Shown here piece after piece: positions 26,741 to 36,841 of a stretch of DNA of 64,000 bases (positions are counted from its first letter, which is position 1; each line of letters begins with the position of its first letter). The notes beneath the pieces were generated by a model that saw nothing but the letters and a program-made list of their open reading frames with translations, was not told where the DNA came from and did not search any database. The DNA is from Erythroxylum novogranatense (taxonomy: Eukaryota; Streptophyta; Magnoliopsida; Malpighiales; Erythroxylaceae). A program made the translations under genes and the position numbers. Location of the stretch: contig CM057226.1 of NCBI GenBank assembly GCA_029891385.1, positions 91,706,977 to 91,770,976 on the forward strand, given 5' to 3'.

Positions 26741-29700
26741 TCAGCTTTTCTTCCTCTTCTTCATTTCTTTCAACTTCTCTTTCAGTTCAGCTATGATTTT
26801 ATCTTGCGTTGAGATTTCAAAGTCTTTTGTCTTTAGTTTTCGCTTCAGCCGCTCAATTTCTTTCACATGGGCATTACATTGACTTGAACCTTTTTCTTTC
26901 AGTTCTTGCTTCAGTCTCTCAATCTCTTTCAAATGGTTATCACAGTCACTGGAATCCTTTTCTTTCAATTCTTGTTTCAGTCTTTCAATCTCTTCAAAGT
27001 AATCTTCAGGGGCATTCTTCTCCAGTTTCTTGGGAATGTGCGTGTAATCATCCTCTAAAGCACCCCTTTTCTGTGAAACTTGACTAAAAGCACAAACTGT
27101 TGGCATTTTGCGAACATATAAACTAGCAGTTTCTCCTGTGCTAAGTTTAAAGCTAATTAGTTTCTGTGGCAGTCCGGAAATATCCTGACAAAAAGGAACA
27201 AATTAGTATGTGAAATAATTGCAACTGATGACTGGATTGAGGATGAGAATCTCAACGGACAATCCCATTTTACAAATGAGGGATCCAACAATAATACATT
27301 CTACTTTTTGTAACTCGTACGCCAAAACCACCAGAGTACTTGTATACACCTAATGTTCAACCAAAAAGTACCTTTTCTAGCCGACCATTTGCATCATCAA
27401 ATGCCTGTTCTGCTTCTTGTGGATTCTCAAAGATGGCAATAACAGAGTACTGCTTTCCTTGACCATTCTTAGGAGGCTGTTACAAAATTATAAGCCATGT
27501 TAGAACTCAGCATGAAACTCACACAAAACTCAATGCATGGCCAACTGGAAAAGTGTGAGGGCCACAATCAAACAGTTTTGATATTTAAGCAAATGGCAGA
27601 TTTTTCAGTGTAATTATTGCTAGATTACTAGAAATATTTGTTGTAATATGTAGGCTAAAAATCTATACACAAAAGACTACAAGATTACTCAGGTCAGGAA
27701 CATTGTAGCTACTTTTCAGGTTCTGATATATTGTTACTAGTTAAGGAATCATAGAAAGGAGAACCTGGTCAGCTCAGAAAGCACCGGCTACAATAATTCA
27801 TGGTAGAGATAAAATTAGCAGCTGATAAGCCATCACCATTTTACAAGGTAAAAATTTAGAGAAATGTTGAAGTAGAACTTTCTCCAAGCAGATTCCGATA
27901 ACCAATCCTTGACCAAGTAAACTTTGTCAGAAGCATTTATTTTACAAGCTTGCACGTCCTCATTAAGCATACATGACTTATGCAATCATGAAAAGAAAAA
28001 TAAAATTGCAAACTCAAATTACTTAACCTTCAGTTCTACACTAAATTTCACTGGAAGTGCCCCTTGTAATTCTTCACTGGGGACAGTAATTGGTATCCGG
28101 TGAAGAAGAAGCTTTGCCATTTCAGCTTCAGGCACCTTCGAAAGTAAAACAAATTTATTATATAAGAATGATAATACATTTAAAAGTTCTGACTCCAAGA
28201 AACTCAATTACCCAACTTACATTCTTTACATTCTCTTGCAAGTATGCAAGGTCATTATCAACCTTATCCTCAATCTTAGCAAGAACAAGTTTCATAGCAA
28301 CAATTGCATCATCTTGACAGTCATGTGCAGCACCTTCCTCACGAAGTTCATAGCCTAGCACAGACTGTCGGAAAAAGAGCTCAACATTGTTAGCTATGCT
28401 TTAGAGAAATTCGATCATAATTGAACATAAACAAGAAATGTATTCAGACACTGGTGAGGTTAATCAAAAAGCTCCAATTCAGTCTGAACAAGAGTAATAA
28501 ATCCAATTCTTAACAAACGAGTATTAAGAGACCACAATTACCAATCCACCAGAACCTGTTTAGATAGGTGAAGAGTCATTTATGATCTTGAGATATATTA
28601 TAATCAAAATTCTCTACTTAAAAACAGGAAATCCAATGCAGAGTACAGCTTATATTATCATAAATCTACAGCTTATATTATCATAAATCTGACAGAAGAG
28701 ACATAGCATATGGACATGAATTATCTCGGTAGCTTACCTTACACAAATTACTCAAGGAAGGTGAGAGTCCATCTGCACTCCTGTAAATAAATGAGGTATC
28801 GATAACTATTGAATGGTCCAACTTTAGTGCTGTCAATGAAGATCAATTCGGATACAAATAAGCACGCCAACTATCTTCAGAAGATTAAAAAAAACATTCT
28901 AAATTGTCAAGGAGACAAGTCAACATGGGATAAATAACTGCACAAACCTCGTAAGTCATTCTGCAAACTGTGACCCACTAAAATAGTTCTCTTTGACACT
29001 AAATTCTTCATGGATTTCTACAGTAAGTATAAACTAGCTTAATCCATGGGTACTGCAATTGATGATCTTACAAGAATCCACAAAATGATACCTGTATATC
29101 TGCTAATGAATAAGTAGCTTTGCTTAAATCTGCTGCAGATATTCCAGTAATCTCAGTCCTATAATCCACAACTGGCTTGCACGGCCTTACTAGTTCATTA
29201 AGTTTTACCTGAGAGCCATAGCTACATGTCACTAAATTTCAGGGTGCAAATCATCAGCAATAAAAAAGAGAATCCATTCCTAATTAACTCTACCGGACTA
29301 TAATTACATCCATCACATAGACTAAATAATCCAACAGTAGAAAACAGAAACAGAAGGGTTGCACATACCTGTAAATCATGATCCACAACACAGATCTTCA
29401 CTAAAGCATCAGTGCCATCTTCACAAAGAACCATCTCACAATCAATAGCAAGCAGTGCATCTGAAACCAATGATTTGTTTTTCTTACTGAGTTTCGTTAC
29501 CACCCACCCCTGCAATAACATTTCCAAAGATCAACAAGAATACAGTCTATAATTTACTAATAACCGCTACAGCACATGATGCTTAGCAAACAACAAATTA
29601 TATGGACATAGCAACCTCTTGGAGACAACAGGAGGGATTGGGGGATAGTGGGAGGATAATGCTCCAATTTTTGTGTTAATTTCAAGACCAGAACTGCAAA

Positions 29701-31871
29701 TAGCTACAGATGGAATACCGCATTATGCCTCTCAACTTCCACTGCTCAGACTGGAACAATCGAAAGGCTATTTTGATGACAAATAATCCACGTTTTGCTT
29801 ACAAAGGGGAAAAAGAAAAAAGAAAAGAATAGCTAAGATATTGTTTTGGCACAATAGGGAGGCCACTAGTCATATAACAATGTGGAGAGCCACAATCTGT
29901 CCAATGGAATTAGAATAAGGCACCTCCAAGTCACAAGAACAAGAACGCTATGGTATTTCCCTCCCGGATGAGATATCATATGTGGGATAAACAGAACATT
30001 TAAATTGATTAGAGAAGTCTATGAAGTTGTTACACCAGGGTGAGAAAGCACAAGAAAGAATTTGAATACAATCTTTGCCCTGGCCTTCTTTTAAAGGGAG
30101 GTAGACACACTAATGTAGTGGAATAAAATCTCTCCTATCTTTTGTAAACTTATGAGAAAATTACCAAGTGGCGAAAACCACAAAAACTCCAAAATAAAAT
30201 TAAAGAAAGGCACACCGAATTTTAACCGTAGTCCAAAATATCTCCATTATTTAAAATAATGGGTCATAAACCATAATTAACCAAATATTTTATCCTGTGC
30301 TGATATTTATACGTTCAATTGTACAACAAAATCTCTCTAGATAAAACTAATGGTAATACACCGAGATACTCAAGAGATCAAACTCTTGGAAATACAAAAA
30401 GAGTAGAGAAATATCTCACAAACAGAGGAACACTGTACCAAATATCAGGCACAAATTGTGATCCACACTAATCTCAAGACTTGAGCCTTGTGCTATAGCT
30501 GATAAAATATCAGCTTAATCGGATCAGGAATAACCTTCGATTGAAAGCTTAATCGAAGATGTATCTTTCTCTTCTTTCACTAAGCTTGTATCGCACTGAA
30601 TACTTTTTTTTTTTTGAATGGTTAAGTCTTCTCTCTTGGTGTCTATTTATAGGGAAAACTCTACTCAAGTCTTCCTTCCATTTTGATGTGGGATGTCCTT
30701 AATAGAGGAACCTCCAACAAATCTCCTGACATTTAGGACCATCATCATATTAGTTGGAAGGACTTGTCATCCCTGCAATTAACCTGCAGACTTCAAGCTT
30801 ATCTCTGAGTAATGCCTTTGTCAACATATCAGCACCATTTTTAAATTAAGGTTAAAATTTGGTGTGTCTTTCTTTGATTTTAGTTCGAAGTTTCTGTGGT
30901 TTTTTCCACATGGTGATTTCCTCACAAGTTTACAAAAGCCAGGAGAGCTTTTATTCCACCGCGTTGGTGTATCTACCTCCCACCATCTCCAACATTCACA
31001 TAACAGGATAAAGCTGAAATACAAACAGGAGGCCTTCAAAAGCCATAATAGAATTAAGGTGATACCGTTTTTCCATGCTTAAACAATTGAAGCAATGTCT
31101 ACGAAAAAACGAACGCACGCTTAACATAACCAATCAAAGTAAATTCAAGCATAACTCAAAATGAGCCAAAATATTAAAATATCATACCTTGTGATAGGTC
31201 GGGAATGCATACTTGGACAGGTAAAGTGGGTGTTGAAGGGTCAACCGGACCAGCCCCTGCACTGCCACAATTGATAATTAACCATGATTACACCAGAGAT
31301 TAGATGAGGTCACAATGATATTTCGATACAGAAGCTGCAAGCTCAACCAACCTACACAAAACTACAAAGCTACCGAACTGCACCTGTACCCGCGATTCAT
31401 CCTCTGGAGATTCTTCTCTAATCCTTTCCAGCAGCTCCAAGTAGGAATGCTTTTGAAGAACACGAGCAAAGAACTGAAAAGACAAAAACATTGGCACCCA
31501 TAACAAAATAACCCATCCTAGAAAGAAACATCTTCGAATTATATCTCACCTTTACATGCCCCTTCTCCGTAAAAGTTTGAAGAAAAGAAACCAAAGTCTC
31601 ACGGGACCTCCTTGCCGGGTCACAGAAGCAAGACCCGATCTTTGGATCATAAACATCAAGAAAATCTGTCCAGCTTCCTTTACTACCTTGAAATCCGTGT
31701 TTTTGAGCTAATTTTACAATATCTACGAGAACCTGCTCACGATTTATGTTTATTCAAAAGTTAAAAGTCCGTCCATGAAACAAGTTCCACGTAAGTTGTA
31801 GCTGGATGGCGAGGGGGAAAGTTTACCTTTTTGGGTGCGGAGGATATTGCGATGGCGTGTTTGTCCTCCAT
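26741..31871 (-). CDS. SDN-type small-RNA-degrading 3'-5' exonuclease with C-terminal coiled coil
   Basis: DEDDh exonuclease of the SDN family, which trims single-stranded small RNAs (miRNAs) from the 3' end. Twelve exons, minus strand: 31871-31827, 31732-31550, 31473-31384, 31256-31188, 29509-29369, 29208-29092, 29017-28948, 28829-28738, 28364-28221, 28135-28028, 27476-27372, 27184-26741. They sum to 1608 nt (535 residues), all in phase. Exo I is AIDCEMV (about 150-156), Exo II GHSLQND (about 230-236), and Exo III AAHDCQDDA with the catalytic His and Asp (about 281-289). An RRM-like module follows (LLLHRIPITVPSEELQGAL, then YSVIAIFENPQEAEQAF). The tail has three 22-residue repeats starting EIERLKQELKEK, a predicted coiled coil. 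SDN1-3 of Arabidopsis are the closest families; the exact paralogue is unclear. A LINE abuts its 5' end. Confidence 0.94.
26790..27000 (-). repeat. 66 bp in-frame repeat in the last SDN exon
   Basis: Three tandem units encode EIERLKQELKEK plus a ten-residue linker beginning with Asp or Gly-Ser-Ser. Units one and two differ at few residues; unit three is more basic (EIERLKRKLKTK). The 22-residue period is three heptads plus one, so the coiled coil shifts by one residue per unit. Confidence 0.85.
30096..30981. repeat. Inverted repeat in SDN intron 4
   Basis: Arms of about 135-140 bp: 30,096-30,233 and the reverse complement of 30,849-30,981. Shared blocks in order: GGGAGGTAGA, GTGGAATAAAA, CTCTCCT, TTTTGTAAACTT, AACCACA, AAAGAAAG, CACACC, AATTTTAACC. 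Identity is imperfect, so it is old. The arms enclose the copia 3' fragment. The whole structure lies within the 1.68 kb intron 4 (29,510-31,187) and would fold back in the pre-mRNA. Confidence 0.8.
30600..30838 (-). mobile_element. Truncated Ty1/copia 3' end (end of RNase H, polypurine tract, LTR start)
   Basis: On the minus strand, from 30,836 down, the frame reads GADMLTKALLRDKLE then CRLIAGM, the conserved C-terminus of copia RNase H (ADMLTK). It is followed by a purine tract (GGAGATTTG) and TGTTGGAGG at about 30,719, a typical LTR start. A TATA-like CTATAAATAG sits near 30,653-30,644. The far LTR end is not defined. The element is cut at its 5' side, exactly where the inverted-repeat arm begins. 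Confidence 0.65.
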
Positions 31872-32039
31872 CGGAATAACGAGAAAGAAGAGGAGGACGG
31901 CGGAGAGCGGCGGCGAGGGTTTAAGTTTTGCATCGCCAATATAAACCTCTTTAAGGGTATTTTAGGTATCCAATTCCATTTGCTATTACAATTGAAAATA
32001 CAACAGATATTACAAAATTAGTCTGAGAAAGCAAGTCCC

Positions 32040-35000
32040 TACAGATCCTATAAAAGGATATGTTGGCACCTTATAGGTGTATTAGCAAAAAAGATAATGT
32101 CGACATCCGAATGTATTGCGTGTGTAACAAACTAGTCCGCACATATATTATTCTCGCGAAAAATGTGAGGATGAACAACAGATCAATTTTACGTGAAGAA
32201 TTTGTGGATACCCGTGACAATGGGATTGGAAGTTTTGGAGCGATTCTTCGCGGAAGAAATGAGATGATGCGTCGCAAGAGAGTCCAGCTCTAATTCTATC
32301 TGACGGAAGCCCCGATCCCAAGTTATTGACAACCCTGTATAAACTTCCCAAAGTTCAGCAGCCATCAAGTCATACCAACCGAGATTCTGAGAGAAACTTC
32401 CAAGCTAGTTGCCGTCACAGTCGCGTAAAATGCCATCTATTTTAGCCGAGCGTTGGGAGCGATTGCAAGCTTTGTCTGTGTTTAGCTTCACCCAACCCGG
32501 AGGCGGTTTACTCCAATCAATGAGTTGTTGGAGACGAGGAGAGGTTCTTGTGCCTGCCCGACTTTGCCACAAGGTAGTCTTGTGGATCTGATCTGCAAAA
32601 GAGAAAATGAGAAGGTTAGGAGACAAAGGTCGAGTGAAATGTCCATCGAAGAGAGATCTATTCCTCCATGTCCAGAGGAATCAACACGTTGTGTCAAAAA
32701 TGACTGCCATGTTGGAGGTTTGTCAGGAGCCACTGACGAATTGACATAGTGTAGAAGTCAATAGTAGTGAGAGCCACTGGCAAGGTGGCCTACACTTGTC
32801 GAGCTCGAATGCAATCACGAACAGCATGGAGAGGAGATTCTTCAAAATGGCATTGAGGGCACGAACTGTCTGTCGTCAGGTGCCTGCGAACCCGGTGTTG
32901 GTTAGTGAGAAGACGCTCCTGAGCCAGTAACCATAAGAATGCTCGTATTCGTTGAGGACCGGGCCATTTCCATATAGCTTTCCAGATTTTATGTGTCGAG
33001 TGCTCATCATGGCCTATGAGCATGGAATAGGTCGAAGCGATGATGAATAAACCATTTTCGGAACCCCCCCCAGATCACCTTATCCTGGCCAAGATATGGT
33101 TTAGGTGGGAAGGTGCCCACGATAAGAAGACAGATCGGCATGGGGAGGTAAGATTGGAAAGTGTCCCAATTCCAATTGCCTGTGGCCTCCACAAAATGGT
33201 GAGTGATGAGGTTAAGAGATCTCTCGGGGATTGGTTATGTGGTGTGGGAGAGAAGCGGCCCCATTCTGGCTATCCAAGGGTAGAGTCAGAATCGAATCCG
33301 AATGCCATCGTTGAGCCTCCACTTCAAGCCTTGTGTCACGATATGCCAGGTAGCCTTGATACTACGCCAAACCATTGAGCCTCTACTAGTCTTGATAGAT
33401 GTGGGGATATTGTTGGTGTCAAAATGATATTTAGCATAAAGGACTTTGACCTAAAGCGTTGTAGGTTTAGCGATCAACGACCATCCGAGTTTAGTTAAGA
33501 AGGTGTCGTTCATCTCACGAATTTTCCGAATTCCCAAGCCTCCTAGGTCCTTAGGTTTGCACATTTCGTCCCAGGTGACTAAGTGGATTTTGGCCTTGTA
33601 GCGAGACGACCCCCACAGAAAATTTTTCATAATTTTTTCCAAATCATCACAGAGGTTGTGGGGTAACTGAAAGGTCTGCATAGTGTAGCTCAGGATAGCA
33701 GCTAAGTAGCTAACACAGATTGAGTCAAAGTAAGGCGGCTGACGAAAGAAAGCAGGTGAGCAGACCAGCCGGATAAGCGCTGCTGGACCTTATCAAGAAT
33801 GTACTGATAAGTTCTTCAACTGATCAGTTGATGCAGTAATGGAACATTAAGATATTGTCCAAGGTCCGTCGTCTTGTGAAAACCTAGTTCACAGCTTAGA
33901 GAGTGTTGCGTCGAGGAAGGAACATTTTTGGAAAAATAACATTGCGATTTAGCGAGACTGACCCGTTGTCCTGAAGCCTTGCAGAAGGAGTTCAAAATTT
34001 CCTGAATGACGATCACTTGATCCGTTGAAGCTTCGATGAATATCATGAGGTCGTCCACAAAGAATAAATGAGAGAGGGGTAGCCCATGTTTGCTCAAAGT
34101 GATCGGTTTCCAGTGGCCTTGTGCCACCGCTTGAGTAATCACATGGCCAAGGTGCTCTATACACAGGACAAAGAGGTAAGGAGAAAGAGGGTCCCCCTGG
34201 CGAATGCCTCGGGTAGAAGTAAAGACATCGTTGAGCTCCCCGTTCCAGTTAACTTGGATGGAGACAGTAGATATGCACTTCATGATGAGGGTGATAAGCG
34301 AATCCGGAAGTCCGACATCTATGAGGATATCCTGAATAAAGGCCCACGACAATCGATTGTAAGCTTTCTCCAGGTCCACTTTAATAGCCATGTGCCCCTT
34401 GCTACCAGTTTTCCTTCTCATGGAGTAAATGACCTCCTGAGTAATAATGATGTTTTCGATAATAAAGCGTCCTGAAACAAAACTACACTGCGTAGAAGCG
34501 ATGAGCTCGTCAAGGTGCGGTTTAATCCTATTCACAATAATCTTAGAGAGCGCTTTGTACAGAACCGAGCATAAAGCTATCGGCCGAAACTGAGATATAG
34601 AGGAAGGGATCGAAGTTTTAAGGAGAAGGACCATAATGGTACGGTTGAGTGCAGACTCCCAAACTTCATGTCGAAATATGATCTGGAAAAAACTGGTCAG
34701 AGAGGGTTCAAGAGTGTCCCACTGGGATTGGAAGAATAAAGCGGTGAACCCATCAAAGCCAGGAGCTTTGTTGGGTGCCATGGAGAAAAAAGTCGTCTTG
34801 AGCTCATCGGGGCTAAGCTGACGAGTGAAGTCGGTTTGAGCTAGCAACTGGAGGCAAGGGAAAAGTCCACGAATATTCCAGGCTACGGGAGATGGTCATT
34901 AGAGAGGTAAAATTCCTCGAGATAAGTGCGCGTTAGGTTTCAGATAGACGAGTTGTCGGAGATGACATTGCCATTGTCATCTGTTAAAGAAACGATTCTC

Positions 35001-36093
35001 GTCTGTCGACGTCTCGATCGGGTGATTGTGTGGTAATAGGTTGTATTCCGATCGCCCTGACCTAACCACTGGCTTCTGGAGCGCTGGTGCCAGAGTAACT
35101 CTTCTTGGGAGAGGACATGCTCTAAATCCACTCGTAGATTAGCCTCAAGCTCATGAAGAGAGGGAGACTCAGTGTCTTCAAGAGGTTTTTGAATGCCTTC
35201 GATCCGAGCCATGAGGCACTTTTTACGGTGGAATATGTTTCCAAAAACATTATCATTCTATTGTTGGAGTTTTTGCGACAAATTGTGGATTGCTCCACTA
35301 AAGTCGGAGTTGTTGGGTGTCCAATGGTCAGCTACCACTTGGCCAAAACAATTATGCGTAAGCCAAGTGGATTGGAAGCGGAAAGGCCGTCTCAACTGAG
35401 TGGGGGGGTCAAGGGGGAAAAGGTGATGAGAAGCGGCCAATGATCCAATTTCAAGAAAGGAAGATAAGTAACTCTAGTGTAGGGAAAAGCCGAGAGCCAA
35501 GAATGGGAACAGAAAGTGTGATCTAATCTCGCTTGGATTTGCCCGCATCGCCACGTCAATCAGGGCTCGGAAAATCCAAGATCTTGAAGATTGCATTTAT
35601 GGATGCAATCTCTAAAATGATTATTGACAATCGGTAAAAGATGAGATCCACCTCGTTTGTCAGTACCTTCCAATTTTGCATTGAAATCTCCCCCCAGCAG
35701 CCAAGGGTTAGTGGTGAGCCTTGCTAGGCGAGGTAGATAATGCCAAAGGAATTTTTGTAAAGCATAGGTAGCATTGGCATAAATGGCAGTAATATCAAAT
35801 GCCAGGTGATCCCACTCAATGCTGGCATGGACGAATTGGCGATAAGCAAGTCGAATACTGACGTTGATATCTTGTTGTCAGAGCAGCCAGATTCCTCATG
35901 AATAACCTTCGGCTTCTACTCAGAATGAATTACCAAAATCGAGATTCCTAAAAACTTTCAACGCTCGCTCTCCGTTAATGCGAGGTTTGACCAAAACAAC
36001 CAGTCGGGGGTGATGAGTACGGATATAGTTTTTCATGATGGGCTTGAAGGTCCGCCTTCCAACCCCTTAACAATTCCAGATAAATATCAACAT
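32040..36093 (-). pseudogene. LINE ORF2: endonuclease, reverse transcriptase, RNase H (decayed)
   Basis: The start is at 36,093 (ATG), and WNC is followed by a stop where the family has WNCRG. The apurinic endonuclease has GDFNAKLEGTDKRGG and a degenerate SDH site (LAASHHLFPL). The reverse transcriptase lies at 34,847-33,816, with APGFDGFTALFFQ, FRPIALCSVLYK, RGIRQGDPLSPYLF and the catalytic FVDDL (about 34,061-34,043; consensus F/YADD, with Val for Ala). The zf-RVT region (33,023-32,790) has KIWKAIWKWPGPQRIRAFLW and CPQC. The RNase H start is WVKLNTDKAC (about 32,580). Frames break at several points, so it is not active. Confidence 0.88.
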
Positions 36094-36328
36094 AAAAATC
36101 TGGGAGGAAAAGGGCCCTAAAGCTAAATTACATCTGGGTTGACTGTTGTCCTAGTCAACTTCGAATAAGGGATTGGTACTTGGGTGGCACCTAATTCTTC
36201 CATCGATGTGTCAAATTCGATCGATGGGTCCTCAACTATTCTGGGATCTATGTCTAAATCAGGGGGGGTCGGTAGAGCCATAGGCTGACCGATGAGGCAT
36301 GGAGGCCGAGGGGTTACCGGGCTCGTTG

Positions 36329-36841
36329 TGGTCTATCCCAAAGCCGTTGGGATGGGAAAAGGGAACAAGGGATCTTGAAGGACAATTTCCGTATGTGAGG
36401 GGATGGATAGGGCAACATAGGCTGGGCTGGGAGTTGGGCTGTCATGGGCAAGGGAAGAGGGCTTTGGTGTAACAGGGCTGGGGCGTGGGGGAGTAGTGGG
36501 CTCAGAGGGCTGTGTGTGGCCCATGGCCTAGGCCTGTTGATGAAGAAACGACATCATAGGCATGTTTGGCAGCTTTAGTCCCCTGCAGCTGATGGCATGT
36601 CTCTCTTTGGGTTCTCAGATCTCGACTGGACGAGGCAGTTAGGGCTTTGCCCTTGCGGTGGTTCAAATCCGACTTGCCTTGAGAAAAGTGACGAGGAAGA
36701 CCGTCGATCGTTGGGGATGTATCCGTTGGAGGGTCGATCGTTGCAATAGCAAAGAGAGCTGAGAAGCGTAATTCGCGTGAGCCAGACGGTGGAGCTTGGG
36801 TGGAGACGGCGAGTCTCAGGCTCATGGAAGAAGGTGGGTTC
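36329..36841 (-). pseudogene. LINE ORF1, C-terminal part
   Basis: Low-complexity Pro/Ser/Thr-rich C-terminal region of the plant L1 ORF1. It lies immediately left of the copia insertion, ending with the target-site copy GGTTC (36,837-36,841). The frame joins that of the N-terminal part at 46,888 when the 10 kb element plus one target-site copy is ignored, which shows that both are one original ORF. Confidence 0.75.

Larger units (their letters stand above)
32000..36841 (-). mobile_element. L1-type LINE, 3' portion (rest of ORF1, ORF2, 3' end)
   Basis: A non-LTR retrotransposon read on the minus strand. It continues from 46,888-47,830 across the copia insertion. The 3' end is somewhere between 31,960 and 32,040; no poly(A) tail is obvious. 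Domains from high to low coordinate are the ORF1 tail, endonuclease, reverse transcriptase, zf-RVT and RNase H. Together the two portions make about 5.8 kb, a normal plant L1 length. Confidence 0.88.

Noticed and set aside
27372..28135. A separate RRM gene
   Set aside because: Exons at 28,028-28,135 and 27,372-27,476 join in phase to the SDN exons on both sides, so the RRM-like module belongs to the SDN protein.
32790..34847. Minus-strand reverse-transcriptase frames as host genes
   Set aside because: The FVDDL, RQGDPLSPYLF and zf-RVT motifs identify LINE ORF2, and the frame is interrupted.
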